A DNA stretch of 64,000 bases from Flavimaricola marinus (GCF_900184895.1 NZ_FXZK01000002.1:186001-250000), one strand, 5' to 3'; positions 34,128 to 46,905 are shown, numbered from the stretch's first letter. Translations and numbers: made by a program. The notes: generated from the letters alone by a model not told the origin.

Positions 34128-36902
34128 GTGAGCGATACCCCCGAACCACCTGAAAACGACGACGAAAACAGCGCGCCGAAGTCGGCTTATACCGGACCGA
34201 GCGTGTCGATCATCGACGAGATGAAGACGTCCTACCTCGATTACGCGATGAGCGTGATCGTCAGTCGCGCCATCCCGGATCTGCGAGATGGTCTGAAGCC
34301 GGTTCACAGGCGCATCCTCTATGCGATGCACGAAGTCGGCAACACTCACGACAAACCCTACCGCAAATCGGCGCGGCCGGTCGGAGACGTGATGGGTAAG
34401 TATCACCCTCATGGTGACAGCGCGATCTACGAAGCCCTGGCGCGGATGGCGCAGGACTTTTCGATGTCGCTGCCGCTTCTGGACGGTCAAGGAAACTTCG
34501 GCTCGATGGACGGCGATAATCCCGCTGCCATGCGATATACCGAAGTGCGGATGGACAAGCCTGCCGCCTATCTGTTGGCCGATATCGACAAGGAAACCGT
34601 CGATTTCCAGGACAACTACGACGGAAAAGACCGTGAGCCATCCGTGCTGCCGGCACGCTTTCCAAACATGCTGGTCAACGGTGCTGGCGGCATTGCCGTC
34701 GGTATGGCCACGAATATCCCGCCGCATAATCTGGGCGAGGTGATCGACGCCACACTGGCATTGATCGACGATCCCGACCTTTCATCCGAAGCACTGATCG
34801 AATATGTCCCCGGCCCCGATTTCCCGACGGGTGGGATCATGTTGGGCCGGTCCGGTGCCCGCAAAGCCTATCTGGAAGGCCGCGGCTCGGTTGTCATGCG
34901 TGCCAAGACCTTCGTCGAGGAGCTTCGCAAGGATCGCTACGCCATCATCGTCAGCGAAATTCCCTATCAGGTGAACAAGGCGACGATGATCGACAAGATC
35001 GCCGAGGCCGCCCGCGAAAAGCGGATCGAGGGCATCGCCCACGTTCAGGACGAATCCGACCGCAACGGAGTGCGCGTCGTGATCGAACTGAAACGGGACG
35101 CGACAGCGGAGGTCGTCCTCAACCAACTGTTCCGTTTCACACCGATGCAGACCTATTTCGGCTGCAACATGCTGGCACTGAATGGCGGCCGGCCAGAGCA
35201 ATTGACCCTTCGGTCCTTCCTGACCAATTTCGTGGATTTCCGCGAAGACGTCGTCGCACGTCGGACCGCGTACGAGCTGCGCAAGGCGCGCGAACGCAGC
35301 CATATTCTTTGTGGCCTCGCGGTGGCCGTCTCGAATGTGGACGAAATCGTGCGCACCATCCGCGCCTCGGCCGACGCAGCCGAAGCGCGTGAAAAACTCA
35401 TGACCCGCCGTTGGCCGGCCCACGACATCCTTGAATACATCAAGCTGATCGACGACCCGACCCATACCGCAAACGATGACGGCACCTATAATCTGTCAGA
35501 GACGCAGGCCCGAGCGATCCTCGAGCTGCGGCTGCAGCGGCTGACCCAGATCGGGGTCAAGGAAGTCACCGATGAGTTACAGGAGCTCGCAGGCAAGATC
35601 CGCGAGTACCTTGAGATCCTCGGCTCTCGTGATCGGATCATGCAAATCATCCGGGACGAATTGAACGAAGTGAAATCCCTCTTTGCCGTGCCACGTCGAA
35701 CGGAAATCGTCGACTGGTCTGGCGATATGGAAGACGAAGACCTGATCGAACGCGAGGATATGGTCGTGACGGTCACGTCGGGCGGCTACATCAAGCGCAC
35801 GCCCCTGGTCGATTTCCGTGCGCAGCGACGTGGCGGCAAGGGATTGTCGTCGATGGCCACCAAAGAAGAAGACGTCGTCACCACCCTGTTCGTGGCCAAT
35901 ACGCATACCCAGTTGCTGTTCTTCACCACCGATGGGATGGCCTACAAGCTCAAGACGTGGCGCCTCCCCCAAGGATCGAGAACAGCCAAGGGTAAGGCAA
36001 TCGTCAATATCCTGCCCATTCCGAACGGAGTGTCGGTCGCGGCGATCATGCCGGTCGATCGTCCGGAAGAGGATTGGGACGACCTGCAGGTCGTCTTTGC
36101 CACCGATGCCGGCACCGTGCGGCGCAACAAGCTGTCCGATTTCACCAATGTGAACCGGGCCGGCAAGATCGCTATGAAGTTCGAAGGTGAAAACGAAGGG
36201 ATGCAGCTGATCAACGCTCGCATCGCGTCGCCGGAGGACGACGTCATGCTGGTGACCGCGCTCGGGCGGGCGATACGCTTCCCGTCCACGGATGTGCGCG
36301 TGTTCAACAGCAGGGCTTCTGTCGGGGTGCGAGGTATCCGGCTCAAGGAAAACGATACGGTTGTGTCGATGTCCATCATTCGGCATTTCGATGCGACGGC
36401 CGAAGAGCGCGCGGGCTATCTCAAGATGCGCCGCGCCATGGCCGGCCTGGCAGACGACGCCGAATCCGACAGCGAAGAAGACGAAGATGCCATCGCCGGT
36501 GCAATCAGCACAGAACGCTATGCCGAGATGTCCGCGGCCGAAAACCTGATTCTCACGATCACGGCCAAGGGATCGGGCAAGCTTTCTTCGAGCCACGACT
36601 ACCCGGTGCGAAGCCGCGGCGGCCAAGGCGTGACGGCCATGGACAAGGCGATGCGCGGTGGGCCGTTGGTTTCCTCCTTCCCCGTCGAGATGAGCGATCA
36701 GATCATGCTCGTCACGTCTGCGGGTCAGTCGATCCGTGTTCCGGTCGACGGTATATCGTTCCGGTCGCGCGGCGCCGGTGGCGTCAAGGTCTTCAACACG
36801 GCCAAGAGCGAAGTCGTCGTCAGTGTGGCATGGATTGCTGAAACGGAAGCCGAAGACATCGCGAGCGACGGCGATGCGGCGGACGGTCCGGCAGAAGCCT
36901 GA
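34128..36902 (+). CDS. gyrA: DNA gyrase subunit A
   Basis: A 924-residue GyrA. The breakage-reunion domain includes [19 protein letters not shown] with Ser at the E. coli 83 position and Glu (not Asp) at 87, and the catalytic Tyr137 in AAMRYTEVR. The C-terminal six-bladed domain has the GyrA box QRRGGKG. An acidic insert ([13 protein letters not shown]) lies near residue 780. The start is GTG 34128, with a modest Shine-Dalgarno (CAAGGCGG). GyrA with GyrB introduces negative supercoils. The next gene starts 2 bases after the stop region. Confidence 0.97.
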   Translation: MSDTPEPPENDDENSAPKSAYTGPSVSIIDEMKTSYLDYAMSVIVSRAIPDLRDGLKPVHRRILYAMHEVGNTHDKPYRKSARPVGDVMGKYHPHGDSAIYEALARMAQDFSMSLPLLDGQGNFGSMDGDNPAAMRYTEVRMDKPAAYLLADIDKETVDFQDNYDGKDREPSVLPARFPNMLVNGAGGIAVGMATNIPPHNLGEVIDATLALIDDPDLSSEALIEYVPGPDFPTGGIMLGRSGARKAYLEGRGSVVMRAKTFVEELRKDRYAIIVSEIPYQVNKATMIDKIAEAAREKRIEGIAHVQDESDRNGVRVVIELKRDATAEVVLNQLFRFTPMQTYFGCNMLALNGGRPEQLTLRSFLTNFVDFREDVVARRTAYELRKARERSHILCGLAVAVSNVDEIVRTIRASADAAEAREKLMTRRWPAHDILEYIKLIDDPTHTANDDGTYNLSETQARAILELRLQRLTQIGVKEVTDELQELAGKIREYLEILGSRDRIMQIIRDELNEVKSLFAVPRRTEIVDWSGDMEDEDLIEREDMVVTVTSGGYIKRTPLVDFRAQRRGGKGLSSMATKEEDVVTTLFVANTHTQLLFFTTDGMAYKLKTWRLPQGSRTAKGKAIVNILPIPNGVSVAAIMPVDRPEEDWDDLQVVFATDAGTVRRNKLSDFTNVNRAGKIAMKFEGENEGMQLINARIASPEDDVMLVTALGRAIRFPSTDVRVFNSRASVGVRGIRLKENDTVVSMSIIRHFDATAEERAGYLKMRRAMAGLADDAESDSEEDEDAIAGAISTERYAEMSAAENLILTITAKGSGKLSSSHDYPVRSRGGQGVTAMDKAMRGGPLVSSFPVEMSDQIMLVTSAGQSIRVPVDGISFRSRGAGGVKVFNTAKSEVVVSVAWIAETEAEDIASDGDAADGPAEA

Positions 36903-36903
36903 T

Positions 36904-37695
36904 ATGCGTGCAGTCTTGCTGGCGTTGTGCGTGGCCGGGCACCCCGCATCGGGTTCTGCTCTGGAATTGGACGGTGGCCGAGCCACCCTCCAGTTCGGAG
37001 CCTTTGCAGGGGAAACGACGTTCTCGCCGTTTCGGGTCCATGGCGATGCCTTGATGCTCTTTGGGCAAACCGGCGTGCAGTTCGGAGCGACCTATGGCTC
37101 CGACGATCTGACGGACCTGCATGTGATTGGGTTTCGCAATATCGGCCGCCGCTGGCGGATCGGGGCAGAACTGCAATCGTGGAATGACCCCGCTCTAGCC
37201 GGCGCAGACCTCGTTTGGGGGCTTCGGATTCGGTATTCCGACGCCGGCGGTACAGTCGATACCCGAGGTGGGCTTGTCCACAACGGCCCGGACGGCGCAT
37301 TCTTTGTGACCGTCGCGATGGAGCAGAACCTGACCGCCACGGCATCTGTGCGCGGGATGTTGCATCGGTATTCGACCAACCCCGAGGCCGGAGATTTCTT
37401 TGCGATCGGCTTGGGTGGCGATGTCGACATCAGTGACGATTGGGCGATCTATGCTGACGGGATCTGGTCTCTCAGCGACGACTATTCGACCGAAACCACA
37501 GGTGCGACCATTGGCCTACGGCATCGGCTCAACACGAGCCATTCCCTCTTTGCCGGGCTCTCCGGTCATTCCGTGAATGGTGATGTATCGGGCGGAATAA
37601 CCGCCGGCCTTTCGCTTTCACTGGATAGACCCGGCAGCGACACGATGTTCGACACCGACCCGTGGCAGATGCAATTGGCGCAAATCCGACATTGA
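36904..37695 (+). CDS. Putative secreted/outer-membrane beta-barrel-like protein
   Basis: A 263-residue protein with a short signal peptide (cut near SGSAL) and then regular alternating beta segments rich in Gly and aromatics, for example QTGVQFGATYGSDDLTDLHVIG and ATIGLRHRLNTSHSLFAGL. It ends in an amphipathic region, compatible with a small outer-membrane barrel. No family is recognised. It starts one base after the gyrA stop codon, so it is probably transcribed with gyrA, an unusual partner. Confidence 0.6.
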   Translation: MRAVLLALCVAGHPASGSALELDGGRATLQFGAFAGETTFSPFRVHGDALMLFGQTGVQFGATYGSDDLTDLHVIGFRNIGRRWRIGAELQSWNDPALAGADLVWGLRIRYSDAGGTVDTRGGLVHNGPDGAFFVTVAMEQNLTATASVRGMLHRYSTNPEAGDFFAIGLGGDVDISDDWAIYADGIWSLSDDYSTETTGATIGLRHRLNTSHSLFAGLSGHSVNGDVSGGITAGLSLSLDRPGSDTMFDTDPWQMQLAQIRH

Positions 37696-37735
37696 GGGCT
37701 TTGCAAAACCGATGCAGCTAGCCTAAGTCAATCGC

Positions 37736-39094
37736 ATGACACAAACATTGCACATCATCGGCGGCGGCATGGCCGGATCCGAAGCCGCTTGGCAGGCCGC
37801 GCAACTCGGCGTTCCCGTAGTGATCCACGAGATGCGGCCAAAAGTGGAAACCTTTGCACATCGGACCGGAAATCTGGCCGAAATGGTCTGCTCGAACTCG
37901 TTCCGCTCCGACGATAGCGAGCAGAATGCCGTCGGCCTCCTTCATTGGGAAATGCGCGCCGCTGGCGGCCTGATCATGGACATGGCAACAAAGCACCGGC
38001 TACCGGCGGGTGGCGCTCTGGCGGTTGACCGGGACCCGTTCGCGGAGAGCGTCACCGCTGCGCTCAAGGCGCACCCGTTGGTGACGGTATCTTACGAGGA
38101 AATCACCGCCCTGCCGGACAACGGACATTGGATCATTGCAACAGGTCCTCTGACCTCGGGCGCATTGGCACAGGCAGTGCAAGAAGAGACGGGTGCTGAT
38201 GCACTCGCCTTCTTCGACGCTATCGCGCCGATCGTCTATTTCGACAGCATCGACATGAACGTCGCTTGGATGCAATCGCGCTACGACAAAGGCGAAACCG
38301 AAGAGGAGCGAACCGCCTACCTCAACTGTCCGATGACAAAAGATCAGTATGAGGCTTTCATCGACGCGCTGCTCGCCGCCGAAAAGGCCGAGTTCAAGGA
38401 AGGCGAAACCGCCGGATACTTTGACGGTTGCCTGCCGATCGAGGTCATGGCCGAGCGCGGCCGCGAGACCTTGCGCTTCGGGCCGATGAAGCCGGTCGGA
38501 CTGACCAACGCCCACGATCCAGCCAACAAGCCATATGCCGTCGTCCAGCTTCGCCGCGACAACGCTTTGGGCACATTGTTCAACATCGTCGGCTTTCAGA
38601 CCAAGATGAAGTATGGTGCGCAAGCCCATGTTCTGAGGATGATTCCGGGCTTGCATGTTGCGAAGTTCGCGCGTTTGGGCGGCATCCATCGCAACACCTT
38701 CCTGAACTCGCCGACCCTGCTGGACGAACAGATGCGTCTAAAATCCAAACCCCACATTCGCTTTGCGGGGCAAATCACCGGTGTCGAAGGCTACGTGGAA
38801 TCCGCCGCGATGGGGCTCTTGGCGGGCCGCATGGCCGCTGCCGAAATCAAGGGCGAAACCTTGCCCGAAGTCCCAAGAACGTCCGCGATGGGCGCGCTCG
38901 TTCATCACATAACCGGCGGAGCCGAGGCAAAGACGTTTCAGCCGATGAATGTCAATTTCGGTCTCTTTCCGCCGCTTGACGGGGTGCGTGGCGGGCGGCG
39001 CGGTCGCAAGGACCGCTACAAGGGCTATACCGATCGGGCCAAAGAGGATTGGCAAACCTGGCTTGCCCCCCAATCTTCGCTCGCGGCCGAGTGA
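37736..39094 (+). CDS. trmFO: Folate/FAD-dependent tRNA (uracil-54-C5) methyltransferase
   Basis: A 452-residue TrmFO: FAD-binding [18 protein letters not shown] at the N-terminus, HEMRP and [11 protein letters not shown] (which holds a conserved cysteine), and [12 protein letters not shown]. It makes ribothymidine 54 in the T-loop using methylenetetrahydrofolate. It contrasts with the SAM-dependent TrmA of gammaproteobacteria. The stop overlaps the gluQ GTG start. Confidence 0.96.
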   Translation: MTQTLHIIGGGMAGSEAAWQAAQLGVPVVIHEMRPKVETFAHRTGNLAEMVCSNSFRSDDSEQNAVGLLHWEMRAAGGLIMDMATKHRLPAGGALAVDRDPFAESVTAALKAHPLVTVSYEEITALPDNGHWIIATGPLTSGALAQAVQEETGADALAFFDAIAPIVYFDSIDMNVAWMQSRYDKGETEEERTAYLNCPMTKDQYEAFIDALLAAEKAEFKEGETAGYFDGCLPIEVMAERGRETLRFGPMKPVGLTNAHDPANKPYAVVQLRRDNALGTLFNIVGFQTKMKYGAQAHVLRMIPGLHVAKFARLGGIHRNTFLNSPTLLDEQMRLKSKPHIRFAGQITGVEGYVESAAMGLLAGRMAAAEIKGETLPEVPRTSAMGALVHHITGGAEAKTFQPMNVNFGLFPPLDGVRGGRRGRKDRYKGYTDRAKEDWQTWLAPQSSLAAE

Positions 39095-39927
39095 TCACGC
39101 GTTTCGCTCCCTCGCCCACCGGGCCGCTTCACCTCGGACACGCGTATTCCGCGTTGCTGGCGTCGGACATGGCCAGAGAGGAAGGAGGAGCCTTACTCCT
39201 GCGGATCGAGGATATCGATCAAAGCCGGTCTCGTCCGGAATGGGAACGCCAGATCGAGGACGATTTGCACTGGTTGGGGATCAATTGGCCCACGCCCGTG
39301 CTCCGTCAGTCTGACCGAATTCCTGCCTATCGATCTGCGCTCGAGTTGCTGTGGGAAAGAGGGCTACTCTATCCCTGCACATGCACGCGCCGTGATATCT
39401 ACGAGGCGGCATCGGCCCCGCAAGAAGGCGCACGAACCGGGCCGGACGGCGTGATCTATCCCGGCACATGCCGCGGAAAAGCGCGAACCGGCCCCCTGCC
39501 CGACGGTGCCATGAGGTTGGACATGTCACGGGCGCTCAACGGCCTCGAAAGTATCGAATTCCAGGATACCGGCGCCCAGAACCCCGGAAATCACAACGTG
39601 TCAGCAATATCCATGCTGGAAACCGTGGGCGACATCGTCGTGGCGCGACGCGACTTCGGCACCTCATACCACCTCTCTGTTGTCGTGGATGACGCCTTTC
39701 AGAACATCACGCATGTGGTCCGCGGCGCAGACTTGTTCGAAGCGACGCAAATCCACGTTCTGCTGCAAACACTGCTCGGGTATCCGACCCCGGTCTATCA
39801 TCACCACCGATTGATCCGCGATGAGAATGGCCGGCGCTTGGCAAAGCGCGACGACGCCAGAGCGCTAAGCCTCTATCGTCGAGAGGGTCTCACCCCCCAG
39901 AACATCAGGGCGCTTGTCGGTCTCTGA
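39091..39927 (+). CDS. gluQ: Glutamyl-Q tRNA(Asp) synthetase
   Basis: A 278-residue truncated glutamyl-tRNA synthetase paralogue: [20 protein letters not shown] (HIGH motif) at the N-terminus and a zinc-type cluster CTCTRR with YPGTCRG. The KMSKS-like loop is RRLAKRDDA. It lacks the anticodon-binding domain, as expected for YadB/GluQ, which glutamylates queuosine 34 of tRNA-Asp. The GTG at 39091 overlaps the trmFO stop; an ATG start is not available at the right place. Confidence 0.93.
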   Translation: MITRFAPSPTGPLHLGHAYSALLASDMAREEGGALLLRIEDIDQSRSRPEWERQIEDDLHWLGINWPTPVLRQSDRIPAYRSALELLWERGLLYPCTCTRRDIYEAASAPQEGARTGPDGVIYPGTCRGKARTGPLPDGAMRLDMSRALNGLESIEFQDTGAQNPGNHNVSAISMLETVGDIVVARRDFGTSYHLSVVVDDAFQNITHVVRGADLFEATQIHVLLQTLLGYPTPVYHHHRLIRDENGRRLAKRDDARALSLYRREGLTPQNIRALVGL

Positions 39928-39965
39928 TCGCCGATGATACAAATCGGTTTCCGAAATCGCTTGCG

Positions 39966-40319
39966 TCAGAGAGTGACGACCTCATGCTCGGCACCGTCCT
40001 TGATCGCCGTGTAAAAGCAGGTCCGGCGACCGGTGTGACATGCCGGTCCGGTTTGGCGAACTTTCACCAACAGGCAATCGCGGTCGCAATCCAGCCGCAA
40101 CTCCGTCAGTTCCTGAATATTGCCCGACGTCTCGCCCTTTACCCAAAACGACTGGCGCGACCGCGACCAATAGGTGACACGACCGGTCGCCAAAGTCTTC
40201 TCGACGGCTTCGGCGTTCATCCAAGCCATCATCAGGACTTCACCCGTCTCATCGTCTTGCGCAATCGCAGGGATCAAGCCTGCGGCATCGAATGTCAGGG
40301 TCGATGGATCGAACGTCAT
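39966..40319 (-). CDS. hisI: Phosphoribosyl-AMP cyclohydrolase
   Basis: A 117-residue stand-alone HisI without the HisE domain: [34 protein letters not shown] and the metal site [11 protein letters not shown] with [12 protein letters not shown]. It opens the purine ring of phosphoribosyl-AMP in histidine synthesis. It converges on gluQ and diverges from the scaffold gene; no other his genes are in the window. Confidence 0.96.
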   Translation of the reverse strand: MTFDPSTLTFDAAGLIPAIAQDDETGEVLMMAWMNAEAVEKTLATGRVTYWSRSRQSFWVKGETSGNIQELTELRLDCDRDCLLVKVRQTGPACHTGRRTCFYTAIKDGAEHEVVTL

Positions 40320-40388
40320 GCTGAAAAACCTTTTGCATCGAGAGCACTCGCGCCTATGTAAAGAACAGACGTCTGAAGGGCAAACCGC

Positions 40389-40841
40389 ATGGCCAACGAT
40401 ACCGATCTGATAAAGCTCTACTCTGCCCGCATACTCGGCCTTGCCGCAGACATGCCACGGACTGCAAGGCTTGCGGCGCCCGACGCGACTGCAAAAAGGC
40501 GCTCGCCCCTATGTGGGTCGACCGTGACAGTGGATGTCGCGCTGTCTGACGGCGTCATCACCGATTATGGCCAAGACGTCAAAGCTTGCGCGCTTGGTCA
40601 GGCCTCAGCCGCCATCGTCGGAGCAAACATCGTTGGCCTTACACCGGCAGAGGTGAAAAAGGGGCGCGATCAGCTCTATGCGATGTTGAAAGAAGGCGGC
40701 GATGTGCCGGGTGCTCCCTTCGGCGACTTCGAGGTGCTCGAACCGGCCCGGGACTACAAGAATCGGCACGCGTCCATCATGCTGGCCTTCGATGCGACGC
40801 TCGAAGCCCTTTCACAGGTCGCATCGAGCAACTGCGCCTGA
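40389..40841 (+). CDS. NifU/IscU-like iron-sulfur cluster scaffold
   Basis: A 150-residue protein. Cysteines occur in [12 protein letters not shown] and [16 protein letters not shown], the pattern of the alphaproteobacterial IscU/SufU-like scaffold family (CGS and CALGxAS motifs). It presumably holds nascent Fe-S clusters for the SUF system. It has no isc or suf neighbours here. The ATG at 40389 gives the normal length. Confidence 0.85.
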   Translation: MANDTDLIKLYSARILGLAADMPRTARLAAPDATAKRRSPLCGSTVTVDVALSDGVITDYGQDVKACALGQASAAIVGANIVGLTPAEVKKGRDQLYAMLKEGGDVPGAPFGDFEVLEPARDYKNRHASIMLAFDATLEALSQVASSNCA

Positions 40842-40859
40842 CCCGAAGACGCCGCAGCC

Positions 40860-40895
40860 AAAAAAAACCGCCGCACATCCGATGGGATGGCGGCG
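40860..40895 (-). terminator. Strong Rho-independent terminator of the small-protein transcript
   Basis: Minus strand CCGCCGC (40895-40889) plus CATCC pairs with GGATG and GCGGCGG (40873-40867), a 12-bp stem with one bulged base and a GATG-type tetraloop, followed by seven T (40866-40860). It ends the transcript from the 40-residue membrane-protein gene. Confidence 0.85.
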
Positions 40896-41037
40896 GAGGA
40901 AAGAGCGTTCTCACATGGGACCCGCTGGGGTCCTTTCTTCGGGGAGGCACCCCCGTGGAAAGGTCGGACAGGCAAATCCTAAAGCGCGGCCGGGACAGGC
41001 GGCGATGGTCAGCGGTGCGAGACGCCGGGCAGAAAAC
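40896..41037 (-). ncRNA. Structured 3' untranslated region, possible 3'UTR-derived sRNA
   Basis: After the small ORF stop the minus strand has about 140 nt without coding sense, carrying two compact hairpins before the terminator: CGGGG...CCCCG (about 40956-40941) and GGACCC-CAGC-GGGTCC (about 40932-40917). This train of stems resembles processed 3'UTR sRNAs. It does not match RNase P RNA, tmRNA or SRP RNA motifs. Whether it is released as a separate RNA is inference. Confidence 0.4.
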
Positions 41038-41160
41038 GTCAGATCAATCCAGGTAGGACAAGCCCCCCCATCAAGATCACAATCAAGGCAGCAACACCCA
41101 AAGCGTCGGCGACAATCGTGTCGCGGGAACGCAAAATGACAGATTTGATTTCCTTGGCCA
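41038..41160 (-). CDS. 40-residue single-pass membrane protein behind an SOS box
   Basis: ATG (41160-41158) to TGA (41040-41038), with a strong GGGAG Shine-Dalgarno 6 bases upstream. The product starts MAKEIKSVILRSRDTIVAD, a basic amphipathic segment, followed by one membrane helix (LGVAALIVILMGGLVLPGLI) to the end. It has no recognised domain. Upstream are a GAAC-N7-GAAC LexA-type box and an 11-bp inverted repeat; downstream are hairpins and a terminator, so it is a complete single-gene unit. By analogy with Caulobacter SidA, a small SOS-induced membrane division inhibitor, it could act in the DNA-damage response; sequence relationship to SidA is not evident. Confidence 0.75.
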
Positions 41161-41188
41161 TGTGGTGTCTCCCTCGATTTGTTGCCCC

Positions 41189-41236
41189 TTTGTTCTCATA
41201 TCATTAACCACCTGTAAAGAACTAAATGAGAACAAA
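41189..41236. promoter_or_regulatory. LexA-type SOS box inside an inverted-repeat operator
   Basis: GAAC-TAAATGA-GAAC (41219-41233) matches the GAAC-N7-GAAC (GTTC-N7-GTTC) LexA box established in Rhodobacter and other alphaproteobacteria; a third GAAC follows 6 bases on (41240-41243). In addition TTTGTTCTCAT (41189-41199) and ATGAGAACAAA (41226-41236) form a perfect 11-bp inverted repeat flanking the likely -10 area. The box lies about 60 bp upstream of the 40-residue ORF, and no gene starts in the other direction. Confidence 0.65.
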
Positions 41237-41261
41237 TGTGAACTTTCGGGGATAGACTTGG

Positions 41262-43354
41262 CTAACCGACTGAAATCAAACGGATCGCTCTGTCCTGTTC
41301 CATCAGCCACAACAGAACCCTCGCGGCGCGTCCCCGCGGCGTTTCGAGGCTGTGATCTTCCGCAAGGAGCTTCCGCGCGTCACTCTGGGCCAAGGCCATC
41401 AGGCTTGCTTGGCGTTCGAGGTCGGCAATCCGAAATCTAGGTAGTCCCGATTGCGCGGTCCCGATCACATCGCCTGCACCGCGCATGGCCAGGTCTTCTT
41501 CGGCGATACGAAACCCGTCCTCTGTCTCGCGAAGTATTTCCAAGCGTCTGCGGCCCGTTTCACTGAGGGGGTTCTGATAGAGCATGAGACAGGTGGACTG
41601 CGCGGCCCCTCGACCAACCCGCCCGCGCAATTGGTGAAGCTGCGCGAGGCCAAAGCTCTCGGCCCGCTCGATGACCATGATCGACGCATTGGGGACGTTG
41701 ACCCCGACTTCGATCACGGTGGTCGCGACAAGAACCTTGGTTTCGCCGGCCGCAAAGCTCGCCATGGCCCGGTCCTTTTCGGCGGGAGGCAACTGGCCGT
41801 GCACCAGCCCCACAATCCCCTCACCGAAAGCGGCTCTCAGTCTCTTGAATCGCTCTTCGGCGGCGGTCATGTCACTGACCTCGCTCTCTTCCACAAGCGG
41901 ACATACCCAATAGCACTGGCGCCCATAGGACACTGCAGCTTTGAGCTTCGTGATGACCTCGTCGATCCGCGAAGTGGCCACAAGAGCCGTCTGGACGGGC
42001 GTGCGCCCGGGGGGTTTCTCGTCGAGGATCGACACGTCCATATCACCGTACTGCGCCAGACTGAGCGATCGCGGGATCGGTGTCGCGGTCATCACCAACA
42101 CGTCGACGGCTTCTCCCTTGGCCCCAAGCTCCAGTCTTTGCGCCACACCGAAGCGATGCTGCTCATCGACAACCGCCAGTCGAAGGTCGTGAAATACGAC
42201 GTCTTTTTGAAATACGGCGTGGGTTCCGACAAGTATCTGGATATCCCCCGACGCCAATGCAGCGAGCTTGGACGCTCGGTCCGCCCCCTTGTCGCGACCG
42301 GTAAGAAGCTCCAGCACGACACCGGCGCTTTCGGCCAAGGGCTGCAGACCTTCCAGGTGCTGTCGCGCAAGGATCTCGGTCGGCGCCATCATGACCCCCT
42401 GCCCGCCCGCCTCTACGGCAACCAATAGGGCCAGCAACGCAACCAAGGTCTTGCCAGATCCAACATCCCCCTGGAGGAGACGGTTCATGCGAACCGGCTG
42501 TGCGAGATCCGCGGTGATCTCCGCGACCGCCCTTTTCTGTGCGCCGGTTGGCTCATACGGCAATGACTGCAAAGCGCGGGCCTGAAGCGTCCCCGTGCCT
42601 TGGCTTGCACGGCCCTTCCCGCGGCGGGACTTGGCACGTGCCAGGGCCAAAGTCAGCTGGTGGGCAAAGACCTCGTCATAGGCAAGCCGTTGCCGCGCAG
42701 GGCTTGTCGGTGCCAGATCCGATATCGACTTCGGGGTATGCGCCATTGCGACAGCGTCATGCCAATCCGGCCATGTTTCACGAACCTTCAACGCCGGATC
42801 GATCCACTCGGTCAATTCGGGAGCCATGCCCACGGCGCTCTTCGTTGCTCGCGCCATGAGCTTTTGCGAGATGCCACCATGCAAAGGATACACAGGCTCA
42901 TAGGCCGGAATGGTGCCTGCCTGATCCTCGGTCAGAATGTGATCGGGGTGGACCATCTGTGCCACGCCATCAAACAATTCGATCTTGCCGGAAATTACTC
43001 TGCGTTGTCCCACCGGCAGCAATTTCTTCAAGTAATCGCCGCGGGCGTGAAAGAACACGATCTGAAACGATGTCTCGGAATCCTCGACCGTTACGCGATA
43101 CGGGCGGCCCTTGATGGCGTTTGGCTGATGAGCCACAACCGTCACGGCAACGGTCACGACTGCAGGCGCCACCGCATCAGCGATGCTGTCACGCCGTTGA
43201 CGGTCGATCCCGGAATAGGGAAGCGTAAAAAGCATATCCCGGGGCTTCTCGATCCCGGCGGAGACAAGAATTGCCTCTGTCTTCGGACCAATGCCATCGA
43301 GTGTGGACAAACCGCCGAAGAGCGGCCAGAGCAGTTCTGGGCGGCCGCCGGACA

Positions 43355-43355
<1 letters not shown>
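41262..43355 (-). CDS. recG: ATP-dependent DNA helicase RecG
   Basis: A 697-residue RecG: N-terminal wedge/OB domain (to about 200), then superfamily 2 motor motifs LLQGDVGSGKTLVA, VVDEQHRFGV, TATPIPRSL and QLRGRVGRG. It regresses stalled replication forks and processes recombination intermediates. The GTG start (43355-43353) shares a base with the ligA stop (TAGTG), so translation is coupled to ligA. The length is typical. Confidence 0.95.
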
Positions 43356-45541
<2,186 letters not shown>

Positions 45542-45723
45542 TCACTCGGTTCTAGGAGGCCCTAGGGGACTCGTCTAGTGGAGTGGCCGCAAAACCCTTC
45601 CAGAAGACATTCCGCAATCAAACGAAGCAAGAGTTCGCCTTGGCGAATTATGGGCGGAACACGGAGGACATCCCTTGAAAAGACTGACCGTGAGTGGTGT
45701 CCAAGGAAAGTGTCCAGTGCGCA

Positions 45724-46440
45724 TCAAGCGCCGATCGCAAGCCGCTCCTCATCGTCGGACTCACGTTCACCTTCTCGCAACACATAGCCGCGTCCCCACA
45801 CGGTTTCGATGTAATTCTCGCCCCCGGTGGCCTGACTCAACTTCTTGCGCAACTTGCAAATGAAAACGTCGATGATCTTGAGTTCGGGTTCGTCCATCCC
45901 GCCATACAGGTGGTTGAGGAACATCTCCTTGGTCAGGGTCGTGCCCTTACGAAGGCTCAGCAATTCGAGCATTTGATATTCCTTGCCCGTCAGATGCACG
46001 GGGCTGCCGCCGACTTCGACGGTCTTGGCGTCGAGGTTCACCGAAATCCTGCCAGTGCGGATGATCGACTGAGCATGACCCTTCGATCGACGAATGATCG
46101 CGTGGATCCGCGCCACCAGTTCTTCGCGGTGAAATGGCTTCGTCAGGTAGTCGTCGGCGCCGAAACCAAATCCCTTGATCTTGCTCTCGGTGCCGTCTTC
46201 CCCCGAAAGAATGAGGATCGGCGTATCAATCCGGGCAAGGCGCAACTGGCGCAGCACGTCATGACCGTTCATATCCGGCAGGTACAGGTCCAGAAGGATG
46301 AGGTCATAGTCATATAACTTTGCGAGATCGATCCCCTCCTCGCCCATATTGGTCGCATAGACGTTGAGGTTCGCGTGCGTCAGCATCATTTCGATGCTCC
46401 TCGACGTCGTGGGATCGTCTTCTACCAGCAAAATCCGCAT
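45724..46440 (-). CDS. ctrA: Cell-cycle response regulator CtrA
   Basis: A 238-residue OmpR-family response regulator: [20 protein letters not shown], phospho-acceptor Asp51 in [16 protein letters not shown] at about 104 and a winged-helix DNA-binding domain ([17 protein letters not shown]...[12 protein letters not shown]). In Rhodobacterales CtrA controls motility, gene transfer agents and related traits rather than being essential. A palindromic CtrA half-site pair lies 44 bp upstream, consistent with autoregulation, and the inhibitor gene sciP is immediately upstream on the same strand. Confidence 0.95.
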   Translation of the reverse strand: MRILLVEDDPTTSRSIEMMLTHANLNVYATNMGEEGIDLAKLYDYDLILLDLYLPDMNGHDVLRQLRLARIDTPILILSGEDGTESKIKGFGFGADDYLTKPFHREELVARIHAIIRRSKGHAQSIIRTGRISVNLDAKTVEVGGSPVHLTGKEYQMLELLSLRKGTTLTKEMFLNHLYGGMDEPELKIIDVFICKLRKKLSQATGGENYIETVWGRGYVLREGERESDDEERLAIGA

Positions 46441-46483
46441 TCCAAGTCTCCGATTCAATTCCCTAAACATGTTGTGACTCGGA

Positions 46484-46495
46484 ATGGTTAACCAT
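46484..46495. promoter_or_regulatory. Palindromic CtrA site upstream of ctrA
   Basis: ATGGTTAACCAT is a perfect 12-bp palindrome made of two overlapping TTAACCAT half-sites, a form known for CtrA binding in alphaproteobacteria. It lies between sciP and ctrA, 44 bp before the ctrA ATG. Autoregulation is inferred. Confidence 0.55.
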
Positions 46496-46527
46496 CCAAT
46501 AACAGGACCGACGATAGTGCACACCAC

Positions 46528-46806
46528 CTAGGGTTGTCTATACCTTTGCAGGGCGGTGGCGCGCAGAGCGGCCTCTCCGTGTGTCTCGACAGCGGAACGC
46601 CAGGCGTCGAACTCGTCTTCGGACAGTCCATAGGTTGCAAGAGCAGCGTCACGTGAAATGAGACCGGCGCTTACTGCGCGGACCACTGCCGCCTTGCGTG
46701 ATGCCACCCAGCGTGTCGTATCCGGCGCCGGCAGATCGGCGCGCGTCATGATCGTTCCATCGGATAGTGTGACAGACCTCGGCCCGTCAATCTTGCGTAA
46801 ATACAT
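46528..46806 (-). CDS. sciP: CtrA inhibitor SciP (DUF1153)
   Basis: A 92-residue protein with the near-invariant SciP sequence: MYLRKIDGPRSVTLSDGTI, WVASRKAAVVRAV and a C-terminal GEAALRATALQRYRQP. SciP binds CtrA and blocks RNA polymerase recruitment at CtrA promoters. GAGGGG precedes the ATG. The gene lies 87 bp upstream of ctrA on the same strand, whereas the two are apart in Caulobacter. Confidence 0.94.
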   Translation of the reverse strand: MYLRKIDGPRSVTLSDGTIMTRADLPAPDTTRWVASRKAAVVRAVSAGLISRDAALATYGLSEDEFDAWRSAVETHGEAALRATALQRYRQP

Positions 46807-46877
46807 GTCTCACCCCTCGTGATATAGTGCAGGGTCATATGTGACTTTGGGGAATTAAGGACCGGTGAAACCGGGGG

Positions 46878-46905
46878 TTGAGAGTGCAGTGCATTTGCCT
46901 ATATT
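46878..46905 (+). promoter_or_regulatory. Probable mnmA promoter
   Basis: -35 TTGAGA (46878-46883), a 16-bp spacer and -10 TATATT (46900-46905), about 70 bp upstream of the mnmA ATG in the gap shared with the divergent sciP gene. Confidence 0.5.

Noticed and set aside
40842-41037. Possible RNase P RNA, tmRNA or SRP RNA, because of the hairpins and a GGAGGAAAG string
   Set aside because: The conserved cores of those RNAs are absent; the region is better read as the 3'UTR of the small ORF.
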